Positions 44,048 through 54,082 of a stretch of DNA of 64,000 nucleotides are shown in pieces. The stretch spans positions 62,001 to 126,000 of the forward strand of contig OMXV01000001.1 in the NCBI GenBank assembly GCA_900315075.1. Reading direction: 5' to 3'. The notes under the pieces were generated by a model. The model was given only the letters and a program-made list of their open reading frames with translations, had not been told where the DNA came from and did not search any database. The stretch comes from an uncultured Prevotellaceae bacterium. GTDB taxonomy: Bacteria > Bacteroidota > Bacteroidia > Bacteroidales > Bacteroidaceae. A program made the translations under genes and the position numbers. Positions within the stretch are counted from its first letter, which is position 1; each line of letters begins with the position of its first letter.

Positions 44048-45058
44048 ATGAAAAAGAAATTTATAATAGTCATATTGATAATAGCAGCCATAGTTGCCGC
44101 AGTGATCTTTTTCCTGCCTATGATTCAGGAGATGCTTGCCTACAACAAGGTAAATAATGAACAAACCGTGGAAGCCTGCGATAGTTATGAAAAAAACTGG
44201 CCCGAGGGCAAGCATATAGAAGACGTGTTGTATATGCGTGTGCAAATAGCAAAAGACGAAGGCACCTGCATCAATGAGATTTGCAAATACTTGGAGAAAT
44301 ATCCCGATGGCAAGTATGTGAAGGAAGTAAACAACCGTTGGGACGAGATTTGGGACAAGGAAATCAAGAAATATGAAGCTACCGAGAAGAGTTTGGCCTC
44401 TGCCGATGGCCTCGATATGATGCAGGAAATGCTGCAATACATGAAACGAGAGCGCATCAACACACTACTCGTGACCTGCAACCCTACATTGGACATTAAG
44501 GATTTTGACGAATACGACGAGGACACGCAATTACTCATGCAGCGTACCAACGAGACATCGCTACCCTACAAAGAGGGGATTGTATCAGTGAAATCCAACT
44601 ACGACACGAGTTCTCTCGAGGCACTTAACAACCTCGTGGTGTCAGAAATGCAACAACATATGAATCAAGTGTTCTCAACAGATTTCATCAAAGTAGTTTC
44701 CGCCGACAAAACAAAAGATGAGATGAAGGCAAAAATGCCCACTGCCACTTTCGACTACAAGATCAACAACATAGAAATGGCCATCGGCGACAAACCCTAT
44801 CCTCAGATATGGTCGTACCCTGCCACAGAGGATGATGAGGAAAATCCCGACGGATTCCTGTTGGGTCTCTATGTTGATATAAATATCAGTTTCAGTATCC
44901 CCGGGTCGCCAAAAACTTATTCCGACATGTGCAGCAGCGAAATCTCTGACTATTTAGAGCAAGTGAAAAACTTGAATGATGGGTACAAAGAAATGACCAC
45001 TTTCTTGTTACAAGACCAGATGGCAAAAATCGCTAAAAAAATAGGATTAACTCTATAG
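44048..45058 (+). CDS. Membrane-anchored protein with YP-x-G repeat
   Basis: This protein of 336 residues has an N-terminal membrane helix (about 5-25, IIVILIIAAIVAAVIFFLP). Two copies of a helical motif (YEKNWPEGKHIEDV and YLEKYPDGKYVKEV) follow, the same pattern as the five repeats in the GTPase at 30373. The remainder (about 90-336) is not recognised. The shared motif suggests that this protein and the GTPase contact the same or similar partners, one in the cytoplasm and one in the periplasm. Confidence 0.75.
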   Translation: MKKKFIIVILIIAAIVAAVIFFLPMIQEMLAYNKVNNEQTVEACDSYEKNWPEGKHIEDVLYMRVQIAKDEGTCINEICKYLEKYPDGKYVKEVNNRWDEIWDKEIKKYEATEKSLASADGLDMMQEMLQYMKRERINTLLVTCNPTLDIKDFDEYDEDTQLLMQRTNETSLPYKEGIVSVKSNYDTSSLEALNNLVVSEMQQHMNQVFSTDFIKVVSADKTKDEMKAKMPTATFDYKINNIEMAIGDKPYPQIWSYPATEDDEENPDGFLLGLYVDINISFSIPGSPKTYSDMCSSEISDYLEQVKNLNDGYKEMTTFLLQDQMAKIAKKIGLTL

Positions 45059-45103
45059 ATTCAGAGAGCATAACATATCACTTATATCATAAAAAATACA
45101 ATC

Positions 45104-45613
45104 ATGAAAAAGCTATCGTTTTTACCCATATTGTTATTAGCTGTCCTGTTGATGGTGGGATGCAATGAAGAAAACAAGAAAGGCACAAGAAAAGAAAACA
45201 GAAAGGAAAGGAGATATAAACCTATTTCATCGAAGAAAAGCAAGAAAGGCCATAAGAAGGATGGCGAGACCTCTCTATCTCGTGAATTAATAGAAGAAGG
45301 TCTAATAGAAGCCAGAAAAGAATTTCCCATGCAAGCTGATGAAGGAATAACAGTAGTCGATGCTAACATCGAAGGTAATTATGTCATCTATGATGCCTTC
45401 TGCGATGAAAGCATCTTGTCAATCGATGCCTTGAACTCTAACAAAAAGGAGGTAAAGCAATTACTCAAAAGCAATTTATCTGATGAAAGCAATCCAGATG
45501 TGCTATTATTTGTCAGCACTTGTAAAAAAGCCAATTTGGGAATAGGCTACCGCTATAAAGGCGACACTACAGGAAAAATATGTTTGGTAAAATTGTCGCC
45601 ATCAGAATTGTGA
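45104..45613 (+). CDS. Lipoprotein of unknown function, last gene of the cluster
   Basis: This protein of 169 residues starts with a lipoprotein signal MKKLSFLPILLLAVLLMVGC. A very basic stretch (about 25-57, KKGTRKENRKERRYKPISSK) follows, then a domain of about 110 residues with mixed strands and helices. No family is recognised. The next gene on this strand is preceded by its own promoter, so the cluster probably ends here. Confidence 0.76.
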   Translation: MKKLSFLPILLLAVLLMVGCNEENKKGTRKENRKERRYKPISSKKSKKGHKKDGETSLSRELIEEGLIEARKEFPMQADEGITVVDANIEGNYVIYDAFCDESILSIDALNSNKKEVKQLLKSNLSDESNPDVLLFVSTCKKANLGIGYRYKGDTTGKICLVKLSPSEL

Positions 45614-45981
45614 TTTATTATAGGAAAACCATGTTATTCCTATAGCATTGTTATTTTGAAGATACCAGTACAATTTCTCTTACCTTCAGTCACAGTGACA
45701 AATTTATATAATGTTTTTGGGGGTAATCGTTCAATTATTCATAAAAAATATATCTAAATGACACGCTTTTCCTAAAAATAGTGTAATTTTGCAACCGAAA
45801 TCACGTTTTTCGTTACTTTTCGCATATTATCATGCAAGCAAAACAGTCTAATCATTTAGATAAATGCTTTGAATAGGATGTTAGATAACAAATCACTCCT
45901 ACAAACAATTTAAAAACGTCATTGTGTAACCCATTTGTGGGAATGGAAACCTCCCACTCATACAAAACAAAGGAAAAGAAA
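45614..45981. other. Intergenic leader of ddh
   Basis: About 370 bp without a gene. They hold a likely -7 promoter element (45784) and a small hairpin (GTGGGA 45937-45942 with TCCCAC 45952-45957) just before ddh. I see no known riboswitch. Confidence 0.55.
45784..45791 (+). promoter_or_regulatory. Likely -7 element of the ddh promoter
   Basis: TAATTTTG followed by CA fits the Bacteroidetes -7 consensus. A matching TTTG at the right distance upstream is not clear. The leader would be about 185 nt. Confidence 0.45.
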
Positions 45982-46881
45982 ATGAAAAAAATCAGAGCAG
46001 CCGTTGTGGGCTATGGCAACATCGGCAAGTACACCATCCAGGCGTTGGAAGCCTCGGAGGATTTTGAGATTGCAGGTATCGTACGTCGTAATGGGTCATC
46101 CGACAAGCCCTCGGAGTTGGCAGCCTACGAGGTGGTGAGCGACATCACCGAACTGAAAGATGTAGATGTGGCTATCCTTGCCACCCCTACCCGCAGTTGT
46201 GAGGAATATGCGAAGAAAATCCTCCCTCTCGGCATCAATACCGTCGATAGCTTCGACATCCACACAAGCATCCTCGACTACCGTGCCACCCTTCAACCCA
46301 TCTGCAAGGAGAACGGCCGTGTGGCTATTATTGCCGCTGGTTGGGATCCTGGTTCCGACAGTATTGTCCGCACGCTCATGCAGAGTCTTGCCCCCAAAGG
46401 TCTCTCCTATACCAACTTTGGTCCCGGCATGTCGATGGGTCACTCCGTGTGTGTACGCTCAAAGGCAGGTGTCCGCAACGCCCTATCAATGACAATCCCC
46501 AAAGGCGAAGGAATTCATCGCCGTATGGTGTATGTAGAGTTGGAAGATGGTGCAAGCCTCGAAGAAGTGACTGCCGCCATCAAGGCCGACCCCTACTTCG
46601 CCAATGACGAGACCCACGTCTTTGCCGTGGAGTCAGTGGATGCCGTCCGCGATATGGGGCACGGTGTGAACCTTGTTCGCAAAGGCGTGAGTGGAAAGAC
46701 TCAGAATCAGCGCTTTGAGTTCAATATGAGCATCAACAACCCAGCCCTTACCGCCCAAGTGCTTGTCAATGTGGCACGTGCCTCCCTACGCCAACAGCCT
46801 GGTTGCTACACGATGATAGAAATCCCTGTCATCGACATGCTTCCCGGCAGCCGCGAGGAACTGATTGGGCATTTGGTGTAA
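45982..46881 (+). CDS. ddh: Meso-diaminopimelate D-dehydrogenase
   Basis: This protein of 299 residues reversibly makes meso-diaminopimelate from tetrahydrodipicolinate, ammonia and NADPH, a one-step route to the peptidoglycan and lysine precursor. It has an N-terminal NADPH-binding fold (AVVGYGNIGKYTIQALEAS) and the family segments AAGWDPGSDSIVR and GPGMSMGHSV. ATG 45982 is preferred to an in-frame ATG at 45922, since the protein from 45982 starts directly at the Rossmann fold. It seems to be a single-gene unit and ends in a repeat element. Confidence 0.93.
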   Translation: MKKIRAAVVGYGNIGKYTIQALEASEDFEIAGIVRRNGSSDKPSELAAYEVVSDITELKDVDVAILATPTRSCEEYAKKILPLGINTVDSFDIHTSILDYRATLQPICKENGRVAIIAAGWDPGSDSIVRTLMQSLAPKGLSYTNFGPGMSMGHSVCVRSKAGVRNALSMTIPKGEGIHRRMVYVELEDGASLEEVTAAIKADPYFANDETHVFAVESVDAVRDMGHGVNLVRKGVSGKTQNQRFEFNMSINNPALTAQVLVNVARASLRQQPGCYTMIEIPVIDMLPGSREELIGHLV

Positions 46882-46882
46882 T

Positions 46883-47005
46883 AAGGTTATAAGGTTATGA
46901 GGTCGCTTCCCTTGCAGGTTATGAGGTGAAATATGCTTTTAATACACATTATGCATATCTCACCTCATAACCTCATAACCTCATAACCTCATAACCTCAC
47001 AACCT
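46883..47005. repeat. GGTTATGAGGT palindromic element overlapping the HD gene end
   Basis: GGTTATGAGGTG (46917-46928) with ATATGC (46931-46936) faces GCATAT (46953-46958) with CACCTCATAACC (46961-46972), followed by four more units of TCATAACC. The end of the element codes, on the minus strand, for the last residues (VVRL and stop) of the HD-domain gene. Confidence 0.85.
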
Positions 47006-47627
47006 GATCATAGATTCTATCAAATATTTGGCGTAACACGTCTGGCTGTGAGATATAGTCGCGTAGTTGCGCCAATTTTCTTTCATTGGCAGAGCCTGTA
47101 AGCCATAGTTTGATGTAACCGTTGACAGAGTATTTCTCGTTCATGTGTTCCATGAAACGCTGCCAATGCTCCTCACGTTTTTTCTCCGGATAGTGCGCCA
47201 TGCCAAACTCAATGGTGCGGCGTATGACCGTCTCCGGGTCGAGGTTGCGGTCGGCCTCGGCCACGATTTTCCCATAGATACTCCTTGGTGCGTGTGATGC
47301 CGATGCACGATGGTCCTCCACCGCCTCTTTCATCACGTTGATTTGCGAGGGAGAAAACCACTTCAGCAATCGCCGGTCGGCTGCAAGGATTTTACCACTT
47401 GTAAGGTGGTGAATAGCCCGTGGTCCCTCTAACCCCAAATCATGGTATGCTGCGATGGTGTATGCCATATTGACATCGGCACCCAATGTGCGCGCCAATT
47501 CTATAGAAGAACGAATAACTTCATTAGCATGTGCAATACGATGGGCAGCATCAAATGCACTATATCTTGGTAGGATTTGTGTCTCTACAAATTCCATTAA
47601 ATCAAGGTTAATATTATTATCAATCAT
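46989..47627 (-). CDS. HD-domain phosphohydrolase-like protein
   Basis: This protein of 212 residues has metal-binding histidines in HRIAHANEV (residues 29-33) and the HD pair in AAYHDLGLEG (62-63), with a later HRASASH segment, as in HD-superfamily hydrolases. The substrate is unknown. The C-terminal VVRL and stop codon are supplied by an intergenic repeat, so the end of the protein may vary between strains. No partner gene shares its strand nearby. Confidence 0.82.
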   Translation of the reverse strand: MIDNNINLDLMEFVETQILPRYSAFDAAHRIAHANEVIRSSIELARTLGADVNMAYTIAAYHDLGLEGPRAIHHLTSGKILAADRRLLKWFSPSQINVMKEAVEDHRASASHAPRSIYGKIVAEADRNLDPETVIRRTIEFGMAHYPEKKREEHWQRFMEHMNEKYSVNGYIKLWLTGSANERKLAQLRDYISQPDVLRQIFDRIYDQVVRL

Positions 47628-47714
47628 AATTAGAAGGGGAGTTAAAGGGGAGTTAAAGGGACAATACTCTTAATTACGTGATCAAATTCTCAAGAGAAAG
47701 GAGTTTTTCATTTA

Positions 47715-47748
47715 CAAAAATAGAGAATTATTTTTGACTATCGGCAAA
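47715..47748 (-). promoter_or_regulatory. Promoter of the HD-domain gene
   Basis: On the minus strand TTTG (47748-47745) and TATTTTTG (47722-47715), with a 22-bp gap, match the Bacteroidetes consensus. The leader is about 80 nt. Confidence 0.5.
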
Positions 47749-47829
47749 AAAAGCGTGACAAAAGGAAACGAAGGGCGGAGATTAACAAAAATTAAGGGAT
47801 TGTAAGGCTAATTACTTGGTATAATTATA

Positions 47830-47837
47830 TAATTTTG
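47830..47837 (+). promoter_or_regulatory. Likely -7 element of menA promoter
   Basis: TAATTTTG followed by CC fits the -7 consensus, 38 bp before the menA start. The matching -33 TTTG is not evident. Confidence 0.45.
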
Positions 47838-47875
47838 CCATGTTATCAAAATGACATCCCATAGGAATACCAGCA

Positions 47876-48766
47876 ATGAAAGAAAGCAATATCAAAGTTA
47901 ATTCATGGCAAGCCTGGGTTCTTGCAGCACGGCCCAAGACGCTCACTGGCGCCGCTGTACCAGTGATGATAGCGTTGGCTTTAGCATACACCAACCGTGG
48001 AAACCTACTAATCGTTCCTGCCCTGCTGTGTCTGCTCTTTGCCTTTGTAATGCAAATAGACGCCAATCTGATTAACGACTATTTTGACTTCCGCAAGGGA
48101 ACCGACGACGAACAACGCTTAGGTCCATTGCGTGCCTGTGCTCAAGGATGGGTGACACTGCCGGCTATGAAGAGAGCCATCCTCATCACCACTGCTATAG
48201 CATGCCTTGTGGGGCTCCCACTCATCTGGTATGGTGGCTGGAGCATGGTTGTAGTGGGTTTGCTATGTGTGCTTTTCTGTTTTCTCTACACGACACACCT
48301 TTCTTATATCGGTCTTGGCGACCTGTTGGTATTGGTGTTTTTTGGCCTTGTGCCCGTTTGTGCCACTTATTATCTTCAGACAGGACAAGTAACGTTGGAA
48401 TGTGCGTTGGCTTCTATTGCCTGCGGTCTGGTCATCGACACCCTGCTTGTGGTGAACAACTACCGCGACCGCGACAACGACCGACGAACAGGCAAAAACA
48501 CCTTGGTGACACGTATAGGAGCACGCGCCAGCGAAAGGCTCTATCTTGGACTGGGCATTGCTGCCTGTCTCATAGGTGTAGTGTTCGTCTTCAATGGTCA
48601 CTGGTGTGCATTCATTCTCCCTATTGCCTACTTAGCATTACACACAGTATGCTATACAAGGATGAAGGAAATCAACCACGGCAAGCAACTGAATGCTATT
48701 CTCGGTGACAACGCACGCAATATGCTGATATACGGCATATTGCTTTCAGTGGGTCTTCTTCTGTGA
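47876..48766 (+). CDS. menA: 1,4-dihydroxy-2-naphthoate polyprenyltransferase
   Basis: This protein of 296 residues with about nine membrane helices belongs to the UbiA family. It has both aspartate-rich motifs: NDYFDFRKGTDDEQR in the first half and NNYRDRDNDRRTGKN in the second. These bind the magnesium-prenyl diphosphate. MenA joins the prenyl chain to 1,4-dihydroxy-2-naphthoate in menaquinone synthesis. The N-terminal WVLAARPKTLTGA is also typical. Other men genes are not in the window. Confidence 0.93.
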   Translation: MKESNIKVNSWQAWVLAARPKTLTGAAVPVMIALALAYTNRGNLLIVPALLCLLFAFVMQIDANLINDYFDFRKGTDDEQRLGPLRACAQGWVTLPAMKRAILITTAIACLVGLPLIWYGGWSMVVVGLLCVLFCFLYTTHLSYIGLGDLLVLVFFGLVPVCATYYLQTGQVTLECALASIACGLVIDTLLVVNNYRDRDNDRRTGKNTLVTRIGARASERLYLGLGIAACLIGVVFVFNGHWCAFILPIAYLALHTVCYTRMKEINHGKQLNAILGDNARNMLIYGILLSVGLLL

Positions 48767-48773
48767 GAGAACG

Positions 48774-48944
48774 TCACACTTTTATGACACCAAAATAGAC
48801 GGCTGCCAGCACAGCAATAATAACAGCCATAATGACTGTTTTGATAAGACAACCGGCAACTTTCCTGATTAGAAATAATGCCACTATTATTACGCCAAGG
48901 CAAAACAAGCCGTATATCAAATCTTGTGAGGTAAAATTTTCCAT
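48774..48944 (-). CDS. Small (56-residue) two-helix membrane protein
   Basis: A short gene on the minus strand between menA and the pseudouridine synthase. Translation gives MENFTSQDLIYGLFCLG followed by two hydrophobic helices (about 10-26 and 35-54) joined by a short loop with IRKVAGC, ending FGVIKV and TGA. The composition is that of a real small membrane protein: hydrophobic helices with basic residues in the loop. The gene ends 7 bp after the menA stop, convergent with it. No function can be given. Confidence 0.6.
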   Translation of the reverse strand: MENFTSQDLIYGLFCLGVIIVALFLIRKVAGCLIKTVIMAVIIAVLAAVYFGVIKV

Positions 48945-48955
48945 TGTGTTGTATT

Positions 48956-49000
48956 TTTAGAGGTGAGGGATGAGAGGTGAGAGGTGAGAGGTGAGAGATA
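48956..49000. repeat. GAGAGGTGAGAGGTGAG simple repeat
   Basis: Three or four copies of GAGAGGTGAGAG lie between the small membrane protein and the pseudouridine synthase. Inverted CTCTAACCTC-like units follow at 49022-49060. Confidence 0.65.
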
Positions 49001-49083
49001 TGATTTGAGGGCACGGTGGTATTCTCTTACCTCTACCCCCTAACATCTAACCTCTATTAATATCCCTTTAACTCCCCTTCAAT

Positions 49084-49992
49084 TTAGAATAAGCTTTTAA
49101 ATACAGTTGGTATAGGTGTTTCAAATTCCATCCGTTCGTGGGTAATAGGGTGGTAGAAACACAGCAGGAAAGCATGGAGGCACAACCGGTGTAGCGGGTC
49201 ATCTCCATTGCCATATTTCACATCGCCACAAACAGGGTGCCCCATATCAGCAGCATGTACACGAATCTGATTTTTTCGTCCCGTTTCCAACTTAAATTCC
49301 ACTAATGAATGTTCAGTGGTTCGTGCCAACGTATAGAAATGGGTAACAGCATATTTCCCCCCATTATCCACTGGTGAAGAATAAGTGATGTAAGCCTTAT
49401 TGTCGCGAAGCCAGTTGGCTATTGTCCCTTGGTCGTCTTCCATCTCTCCAGAGAGCACTGCCACATAGCGGCGGTCATAGACGATGTCGTGCCATTCGTG
49501 CTCAAGGATTTGCTCCACCTCCATATTCTTAGCATACACCATCAGTCCACTCGTATCACGGTCGAGACGGTGTACAACATGTGCCCTGCACCGCTGCCGC
49601 GACTTAACGAAATAGTCGTCGAGTACCGACTTCACATTGAGCGACGAATGTCCGGCAGCCATAGAGAGGATTCCCACTGCTTTCTCCACCACCACGAGAT
49701 ATTGATCTTCATAGACAATTTTCACATAGCGGTTCTTGAAGGTGTCGTTGCGTTTCGACTTACTTACAGCGATTTTCATACCCTGCTTCAAGGGATAGTC
49801 AAACTGTGTGACACATTTACCATTCACCTTAATGCCCCGCCCCTGAAGTGTGGCTTTGATTTTCGTGCGGCTCTGCCCTTTGATGATCTGGAGCAGGTAT
49901 TCAAGCAAGGGAGCGTCGTACTCCACCGTATAGTGGTCATACTGCCCCTGGGCATCGGTATATCTATTTTTCATTTGGAGAGATTTATTCAA
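49084..49992 (-). CDS. RluA-family 23S rRNA pseudouridine synthase
   Basis: This protein of 302 residues has an S4-type RNA-binding domain (about 25-85, with SRTKIKATLQGRGIKVNGK) and the pseudouridine synthase domain. The catalytic aspartate lies in HRLDRDTSGLMVYAK, and the C-terminal part has ETGRKNQIRVHAADMGHPVCGD, typical of RluA. It isomerises uridines in rRNA (RluC/RluD-like by domain order); the target position cannot be told. A -7 promoter element lies 15-22 bp upstream of the start. Confidence 0.9.
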   Translation of the reverse strand: MNKSLQMKNRYTDAQGQYDHYTVEYDAPLLEYLLQIIKGQSRTKIKATLQGRGIKVNGKCVTQFDYPLKQGMKIAVSKSKRNDTFKNRYVKIVYEDQYLVVVEKAVGILSMAAGHSSLNVKSVLDDYFVKSRQRCRAHVVHRLDRDTSGLMVYAKNMEVEQILEHEWHDIVYDRRYVAVLSGEMEDDQGTIANWLRDNKAYITYSSPVDNGGKYAVTHFYTLARTTEHSLVEFKLETGRKNQIRVHAADMGHPVCGDVKYGNGDDPLHRLCLHAFLLCFYHPITHERMEFETPIPTVFKSLF

Positions 49993-50014
49993 TTATCTGT
50001 TTTTATTTTGTGTG

Positions 50015-50022
50015 CAAATATA
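50015..50022 (-). promoter_or_regulatory. -7 element for the pseudouridine synthase gene
   Basis: On the minus strand TATATTTG (50022-50015) matches TAnnTTTG. The matching -33 element is not clear. Confidence 0.5.
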
Positions 50023-50185
50023 CGATTTTTCCATGGTTAACATTTTCATTTTTATTTTTTTTAGTATTTTTGTAGTCAAATGTCTGTTTAATAACCTAAA
50101 AATCCAAACGACGAGAAAGTAGCAGTCTCAACTATATGACTGGCGACTGTTTCCGTCAAGCAGAATATATCAAATGAAGTTGTGA

Positions 50186-51892
<1,707 letters not shown>

Positions 51893-52192
51893 GTTGACGA
51901 GTTGACAAGTTATTTGTTATTGCATAAGGGCACGATTTTGGGGTTCGGCAATAACACGTCAACTATTAACGAGACATTAGGCTTAAAAGGGTAAAATGCG
52001 CCAAAATAGCAGACAAATACAAAAACTTGCCCAACGAGACCAGTTTGGCAAGTTTTTTGCTATATAAACAGTGGAATCAAAATAGGACAAACGAGATTTG
52101 CTCGATATATACTCCGACAATAGTAGTATAGTCCAGAATTTTTGATGTTCCACTCGCTTACATTCTGAATAAAACATAAAAAATCATATCTA
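51893..52192. other. Intergenic region between ABC-F gene and grpE
   Basis: It starts with a short GTTGACGAGTTGACAAG repeat (51893-51914), contains a strong terminator at 52021 and an AT-rich leader before grpE. No CIRCE-like inverted repeat (HrcA site) was found before grpE. Confidence 0.6.
52021..52058 (+). terminator. Terminator after the ABC-F gene
   Basis: AAAAACTTGCC (52021-52031) and GGCAAGTTTTT (52047-52057) form an 11-bp perfect stem with a T-run within and after the 3' arm. Confidence 0.85.
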
Positions 52193-52789
52193 ATGAAAAA
52201 GCAAGAAAAAGAAATGCAGGAAGAACTGCAAAACATACAGAACGAGGCTGAATCAGAAGCTGAAGCTCAAGAGCCTCAGACGGATGAGGCAGAAGATGCT
52301 ACTACAGCTGAAAGCCAGGAAGAAGTAAAAGAAGAAAAAGACCCATTGGAGGTAGCCAATGAGACTATTGCAGACCTCAACGACAAATATCTGCGCAAAT
52401 GTGCTGAATTTGAAAATTTCCGCCGTCGTTCCATCAAAGAGAAAGCAGAACTTATCCTTAACGGTGGCGAAAAGGTCATTACAAAAATCCTTCCCGTTAT
52501 CGACGACATGGAGCGTGCCATAGAGAATGGCAAAAAGACTGACGATGTAGCCACCCTGCGTGAGGGTATGGAATTGATATACAAGAAATTCCTCAAGATT
52601 CTGGAAGGTGAGGGAGTCAAGACCATCGAGACTCTTGGCAAGGACTTCAATGTTGATTACCATGAGGCTATCGCCATGGTTCCCGGCCAGGACGACGACA
52701 AGAAAGGCAAGGTGATAGACTGCGTGCAGACTGGCTACACCCTCAACGATAAAGTAATCCGCTACGCCAAAGTGGCTGTAGGGCAATAA
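52193..52789 (+). CDS. grpE: Nucleotide exchange factor GrpE
   Basis: This protein of 198 residues opens with an acidic, Gln/Glu-rich tail and a long coiled coil (EEKDPLEVANETIADLNDKY), then the conserved LRKCAEFENFRRR and the C-terminal beta domain with VDYHEAIAMVPG. GrpE releases ADP from DnaK. dnaJ follows 135 bp later, with the repeat block at 52796 between them. dnaK itself is not in the window. Confidence 0.95.
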   Translation: MKKQEKEMQEELQNIQNEAESEAEAQEPQTDEAEDATTAESQEEVKEEKDPLEVANETIADLNDKYLRKCAEFENFRRRSIKEKAELILNGGEKVITKILPVIDDMERAIENGKKTDDVATLREGMELIYKKFLKILEGEGVKTIETLGKDFNVDYHEAIAMVPGQDDDKKGKVIDCVQTGYTLNDKVIRYAKVAVGQ

Positions 52790-52795
52790 GTTTTT

Positions 52796-52865
52796 AGTTG
52801 ACGAGTTGACAAGTTGACGAGTAAACGAGTTGACAAGTAAACAAGTTGACAAGTTGACAAGTTAT
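52796..52865. repeat. GTTGACGAG/GTAAACAAG tandem repeat
   Basis: About seven units of 10 bp (TTGACGAG, TTGACAAG, TAAACGAG, TAAACAAG) lie in tandem between grpE and dnaJ. It is the longest example of this repeat family in the window. Confidence 0.8.
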
Positions 52866-52924
52866 TTGATGGTTTGTATAGTATCAACCTGTCAATTCAT
52901 AAATAAGGATCATTACCAACAATA

Positions 52925-54082
52925 ATGGCAAACAAAAGAGACTACTACGAGGTACTTGGCGTAGATAAGAACGCCACAGAAGATGAGATAAAGAAAGCCT
53001 ATCGGCGTATCGCCATCAAATACCACCCCGACCGCAACCCTGGCGACAAAAATGCCGAGGAAAAGTTCAAGGAGGCTGCCGAGGCCTATGACGTGCTCCA
53101 TGACCCCCAGAAGCGGAAACAGTACGACCAGTTTGGTTTTGATGCCCCTGGCGGCTTTGGCGGTTTCAGTGGCGGTGGCTTTAGCATGGAAGACATCTTC
53201 TCGATGTTTGGCAGCGTCTTCGAAGGTGGTGGTTTTGGCGGCTTTGGCGGTTTTGGTGGAGGCGGTGGTCGCCAAGCTCCCCGTTATCGCGGCAGCGACC
53301 TCCGTCTGAAAGTGAAACTTTCGTTGCAAGAGATTTCCACTGGCGTCACCAAGAAATTCCGTGTGAAGAAAGACACCACCTGCCCACACTGCCATGGAAC
53401 TGGTGCTGCTGCCGGCGCTCAACCCGAGACCTGCCCAACCTGTCATGGTAGCGGTATGAGCGTACAGACCAAACAAACCATCTTCGGTGTGATGCAGACA
53501 CAAAGCACCTGCCCCACCTGTCATGGTGAAGGTACCATCATTAAGAACAAATGTCATGAATGTGGTGGCGACGGTGTGATTAGAGGTGAAGAAGTGGTGG
53601 AAATCAAGATTCCCGCCGGAGTGGCCGATGGTATGGTGCTCACTGTTCAAGGTAAAGGCAATGCCGGCAAGCACAATGGCGTCCCTGGCGACATACAGGT
53701 GTTTATCAGTGAGGAAGAGAATGACACCTTCGTACGACAGGACAACGATTTGATTTACAATCTGTTGCTCGATTTCCCGACCGCTGCATTAGGAGGTGAG
53801 GTGCGTATCCCCACCATCGAGGGAACCAAACTGAAGATCAATCTTGAACCAGGTGTCCAGCCAGGCACCACCAAACGTTTGCGTGGCAAGGGCCTTCCTG
53901 CAGTACAAGGTTATGGTCGTGGCAACGGCGATATTATCGTCAACATCAGCGTTTATGTGCCTAAGACACTTTCTCACGAGGAGAAGAAAGCCCTGGAGCG
54001 TATGCGTGAGAGCGACAACTTCAAGAGCGACAGCCAGACACGTCAGAGTATCTTTAAGAAATTCAAGGACTATTTCTCGTGA
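52925..54082 (+). CDS. dnaJ: Chaperone DnaJ (Hsp40)
   Basis: This protein of 385 residues has the full class I layout. A J-domain comes first, with HPD in [12 protein letters not shown] Gly/Phe-rich linker (about 70-120) follows. Four zinc-binding motifs come next: [24 protein letters not shown] and CHECGGDG. The substrate-binding beta domains end the protein. It delivers clients to DnaK and stimulates its ATPase. It overlaps the next gene by 4 bp (GTGA). Confidence 0.97.
   Translation: MANKRDYYEVLGVDKNATEDEIKKAYRRIAIKYHPDRNPGDKNAEEKFKEAAEAYDVLHDPQKRKQYDQFGFDAPGGFGGFSGGGFSMEDIFSMFGSVFEGGGFGGFGGFGGGGGRQAPRYRGSDLRLKVKLSLQEISTGVTKKFRVKKDTTCPHCHGTGAAAGAQPETCPTCHGSGMSVQTKQTIFGVMQTQSTCPTCHGEGTIIKNKCHECGGDGVIRGEEVVEIKIPAGVADGMVLTVQGKGNAGKHNGVPGDIQVFISEEENDTFVRQDNDLIYNLLLDFPTAALGGEVRIPTIEGTKLKINLEPGVQPGTTKRLRGKGLPAVQGYGRGNGDIIVNISVYVPKTLSHEEKKALERMRESDNFKSDSQTRQSIFKKFKDYFS

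Noticed and set aside
52060-52192. CIRCE/HrcA operator before grpE
   Set aside because: No TTAGCACTC-N9-GAGTGCTAA-like inverted repeat was found in the leader.
52796-52865. CRISPR array in the tandem GTTGAC units
   Set aside because: The units are 8-10 bp in direct contact, with no spacers and no cas genes nearby.
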